A DNA stretch of 8,375 bases from an uncultured Gemmatimonadota bacterium (lineage in GTDB: Bacteria; Gemmatimonadota; Gemmatimonadetes; Gemmatimonadales; Gemmatimonadaceae), in contig CAMLHT010000171.1 of NCBI GenBank assembly GCA_946479895.1, positions 1 to 8,375 of the forward strand. Reading direction: 5' to 3'. The translations under genes and the position numbers were made by a program. The notes beneath the pieces were generated by a model that was not told where the DNA came from, made no database searches, and saw only the letters and a list, made by a program, of their open reading frames with translations. Positions 6,547 through 8,375 of the stretch are shown one piece after another; position 1 is the first letter of the stretch, and each line of letters begins with the position of its first letter.

Positions 6547-7350
6547 ATGACTCGTATTGCTTCAAAGTTCGGAATCGCCGCTGCGCTCACGCTCGGAGTT
6601 ATCTCGACGGCAGCGGCCCAGGGGACGGGACGTACCACCCGCCCCACCACGACGGTTGGTGTGTCGAAGGGTGAGGTTGCGCCTCGTGTGGACACCGTGA
6701 CCGTCACGAGGACGGACACGGTTACGCTGTATCGCCGTGACACCGTGACGGTCACCGGCCCGACGGTCACCCGTTGGGATACGGTCACCGTGACGGAGAT
6801 GCCGGGCTGGCTGGAGCGCACCGGTGGTGCGTACTTCGGTCTCGGCGCCGGCTCGTTCTACCCCTCGGCTGGTATCGGCCAGGGACAGATCCCGGGGTAT
6901 GCGTTCCAGATGAACCTCGGTGTCGATCCGGTCGGCAGCCCGCTGGGCTTCCGCGTGACGGCGAACCTCGCGCGTCCTGACGAGTCGCAGCCGTACGCGA
7001 ACATGGGTCCGCGCCCGACGCTGATGAACTTCACGGGCGACCTCAAGCTCCGCCTGCCGTTCTTCAGCTCCTCGCGCTTCCCGCAGTTCGGCCTCTACGG
7101 TGTCGGCGGTCTCGCCTACATCCGCAAGCAGGGTGTGCGTGAGCAGTCCACCGAAGGCCCGACGGGCAGCGATGTCGTGATCGAGCCGGGCTACTCCGAC
7201 ACCTTCGGCTACAACATGGGTGGCGGCGCCACGGTGAACCTCGGCCACAAGCGCGAGCTGTTCCTCGAGGCCCGCGTGATCAACTGGAACCGCTCCGGCT
7301 TCGAAGGCGCGCACCAGTTCCCGCTGATCCTCGGTATCAACTGGTACTAA
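6547..7350 (+). CDS. outer-membrane beta-barrel protein with Thr/Val-rich N-terminal linker
   Basis: A 267-residue exported protein. Residues 1-24 are a Sec signal peptide (Arg3 and Lys7, hydrophobic core, AAA cleavage motif before Gln25). A Thr/Val-rich segment (about 30-83) carries DTVT four times, at residues 49, 57, 65 and 78, and looks like an extended periplasmic linker. From about 93 to the end are alternating, Gly- and aromatic-rich strands (GGAYFGLGAGSFYPS, GLYGVGGLAYI, GYNMGGGATVNLG). They end in LILGINWY, a terminal aromatic beta-signal of the kind BAM recognises. The size suggests a barrel of about eight strands, like OmpA/OmpX-type proteins. GGT and CGT codons are more frequent than in neighbouring genes, a sign of high expression. 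It has its own strong ribosome site and terminator, so it is probably monocistronic. No specific family or pore function is recognised. Confidence 0.85.
   Translation: MTRIASKFGIAAALTLGVISTAAAQGTGRTTRPTTTVGVSKGEVAPRVDTVTVTRTDTVTLYRRDTVTVTGPTVTRWDTVTVTEMPGWLERTGGAYFGLGAGSFYPSAGIGQGQIPGYAFQMNLGVDPVGSPLGFRVTANLARPDESQPYANMGPRPTLMNFTGDLKLRLPFFSSSRFPQFGLYGVGGLAYIRKQGVREQSTEGPTGSDVVIEPGYSDTFGYNMGGGATVNLGHKRELFLEARVINWNRSGFEGAHQFPLILGINWY
6691..6795 (+). repeat. DTVT-coding repeat with nested DNA palindromes
   Basis: The coding DNA repeats variants of CACCGTGACSGTCAC. GTGAC-N-GTCAC at 6697-6707 and 6745-6755 and GTCAC-N-GTGAC at 6784-6794 are interrupted palindromes. They encode DTVT units spaced 8, 8 and 13 residues apart, in a linker before the barrel. 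Such repeats are prone to slippage or hairpin formation. Confidence 0.7.
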
Positions 7351-7370
7351 GCAGCGAACAAACAGAAAGG

Positions 7371-7398
7371 CCCCCGCGATCTTCGCGGGGGTTTTTTT
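7371..7398 (+). terminator. strong intrinsic terminator after the barrel protein gene
   Basis: CCCCCGCGA (7371-7379) pairs perfectly with TCGCGGGGG (7383-7391) around a 3-base loop, followed by seven T residues (7392-7398) and a further T-rich tail. It lies 20 bases past the TAA. An A-rich stretch before the stem gives weak potential in the opposite direction. Confidence 0.95.
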
Positions 7399-7425
7399 GT
7401 TTTGTGCGAGCTCATGCGGAATTCG

Positions 7426-7441
7426 TGGCACTCATCTGGCT
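7426..7441 (+). promoter_or_regulatory. candidate sigma-54 (-24/-12) promoter for the L,D-transpeptidase gene
   Basis: TGGCAC-N5-TGGCT matches TGGCAC-N5-TTGCW at 10 of 11 positions, with GG (7427-7428) and GC (7439-7440) exactly 10 bases apart. It lies between the upstream terminator and the gene, which predicts a start near 7451 and a leader of about 70 bases. The sigma-54 activator encoded at 3564 makes it more plausible. A sigma-70 reading (TGGCAC, 16 bases, TGTTAC) is clearly poorer. Confidence 0.5.
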
Positions 7442-7466
7442 AAGCAGTGTTACACACGAACGGGTC

Positions 7467-7494
7467 GCGCCCAAGAAGTCACCCACCGGGGCGC
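7467..7494 (+). other. 6-bp inverted repeat in the L,D-transpeptidase leader
   Basis: GCGCCC (7467-7472) and GGGCGC (7489-7494) are complementary with a 16-base loop. They end 15 bases before the ribosome site. It may be an RNA hairpin or an operator, and is short enough to be chance. Confidence 0.3.
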
Positions 7495-7521
7495 TTGCAG
7501 CAAATAGATGAGGCATCGCGA

Positions 7522-8375
7522 ATGAGCAGCACAACGGTTCTGACCGCTTCCGCACTCGCTTTCAGCATCGTCGCCTCCGCCGCGCCGCTCGGCGCGCAGT
7601 CGCAGGGGTACGAGAGCTTCCGCCGCCAGACTGGCCAGGCCCTGACGACCCGCCACGAGGCCGAGGATTCGGGCTCCCGGAAGGGATCGCGCCAGGATTC
7701 CGCGACGGACTACAGCTTCCGCAGCCGCGGCGACTCACTCCAGTGGGAGAAGTACCGGGCGATCGCCGAGAAGTCTTCGGGATTCCGGGTGATCGTCTCC
7801 CTCCAGGAAAAGCGCCTGTGGGTCGTGATCGACGAGGACACGCTCCTCAGCGCGCCGGCCGCCGTCGCGAAGGGCAACACGCTCCAGTACCAGGGCTACA
7901 CCAAGACCTTCGACACGCCGCGCGGCATGCGCCGCGTCGAGGGGAAGGACGCGGACCCCGTCTGGACGCCGCCGAACTGGCTCTACTACGAGACGGCGAA
8001 GGAGCTCGGCCTCAAGGTCGTCTTCATGCCCCAGAAGGGACAGCTGCGGATGCCCGACGGCCGGAAGCTCTACGTCAACGACCGGAACGAGGTCGGCGTG
8101 ATCGACAGCCTCGGCCCGACGGACTTCATCTCGCCCGAATTGCACCTGATCTTCGGCAACACGCTGTACGTGCCTCCGGTGGGCACGGTGAACCGCCAGA
8201 TCAACGGCACGCTGGGCAAGTACAAGCTGATGCTCGGCGACGGATACCTCTTCCACGGAACCAACGTTCCGACGTCGATCGGCCTCGCGGCGACGCACGG
8301 CTGCATCCGCCTGCGCGACGAGGACATCGAGTGGATGTACGAGAACGTCCCGATCGGAACGAGGGTGTACATCTA
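7522..8375 (+). CDS. L,D-transpeptidase, YkuD family (3' end beyond window)
   Basis: The first 284 codons of a gene open at the window end; probably only a few residues are missing, since the YkuD domain usually ends soon after GTRVYI. Residues 1-25 form a signal peptide (hydrophobic core, cleavage near LGA before Gln26), though its n-region lacks positive charge. Residues 26-85 are polar and charged, probably unstructured. The catalytic domain runs from about 88 (FRVIVSLQEKRLWVVID) through TPRG (132-135). The active site follows: His245 in FHGTN, then the ATHGCIRL motif with His259, catalytic Cys261 and Arg263. Such enzymes act in the periplasm, making 3-3 cross-links in peptidoglycan or attaching proteins to it. 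About 109 residues separate TPRG and His245. The ATG at 7522 is supported by GAGG (7510-7513) 8 bases upstream. Function class is secure; the exact reaction is not. Confidence 0.93.
   Translation, partial: MSSTTVLTASALAFSIVASAAPLGAQSQGYESFRRQTGQALTTRHEAEDSGSRKGSRQDSATDYSFRSRGDSLQWEKYRAIAEKSSGFRVIVSLQEKRLWVVIDEDTLLSAPAAVAKGNTLQYQGYTKTFDTPRGMRRVEGKDADPVWTPPNWLYYETAKELGLKVVFMPQKGQLRMPDGRKLYVNDRNEVGVIDSLGPTDFISPELHLIFGNTLYVPPVGTVNRQINGTLGKYKLMLGDGYLFHGTNVPTSIGLAATHGCIRLRDEDIEWMYENVPIGTRVYI

Noticed and set aside
6285..6674. 129-codon + frame beginning after the kinase
   Set aside because: It overlaps the barrel gene's signal peptide region, has no ribosome site, and the product has no domain or ordered pattern.
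6562..7431. 289-codon open frame on the - strand
   Set aside because: Antisense to the barrel protein and running through the terminator hairpin; no signal peptide or domain.
7508..7525. Five-codon upstream frame MRHRE ending in ATGA overlap with the L,D-transpeptidase start
   Set aside because: No ribosome site precedes it. GAGG at 7510-7513 lies inside it and serves the ATG at 7522.

Overview
The window is a dense, high-GC stretch with every recognisable gene on the + strand. It looks like the chromosome of a diderm environmental bacterium. The combination of an acidobacterial-type duplicated MacB-like permease (ADOP family), an NtrC-type two-component pair, a signal-peptide-bearing beta-barrel protein with a Thr/Val-rich linker and a periplasmic L,D-transpeptidase suggests Gemmatimonadota or Acidobacteriota. 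That assignment is inference from gene content and base composition, not from a marker gene.

Layout. Bases 1-309 hold the end of an ABC ATPase of the MacB/LolD type. An 88-base gap with a perfect 10-bp hairpin separates it from a full-length two-FtsX-domain permease (398-2782). A second, distinct MacB/LolD-type ATPase follows (2825-3559). A sigma-54-dependent response regulator (3564-4934) and a membrane histidine kinase (4931-6265) come next, the last two sharing a 4-base GTGA overlap. Spacing of 42, 4 and -4 bases makes 398-6265 almost certainly one operon: a transporter with its own two-component system. The kinase has two membrane helices with almost nothing between them, so it probably reads a signal from inside the membrane or from the transporter itself, as in Bce-type modules of Firmicutes.

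Bases 6266-6546 are non-coding. They carry a sigma-54-like -24/-12 element, small direct and inverted repeats and a possibly folded leader. They precede a 267-residue outer-membrane beta-barrel protein (6547-7350), which ends in a strong intrinsic terminator (7371-7398). A second, better sigma-54-like element (7426-7441) lies before an L,D-transpeptidase gene (7522 to the window end, incomplete).

Working model (inference): the kinase/regulator pair monitors envelope or substrate stress connected with the transporter. It may also switch on sigma-54 promoters in front of the neighbouring barrel protein and peptidoglycan cross-linking enzyme. No periplasmic adaptor (MacA-like) or TolC-like channel is encoded in the window. 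No tRNA, rRNA, CRISPR array, insertion sequence or origin was seen.
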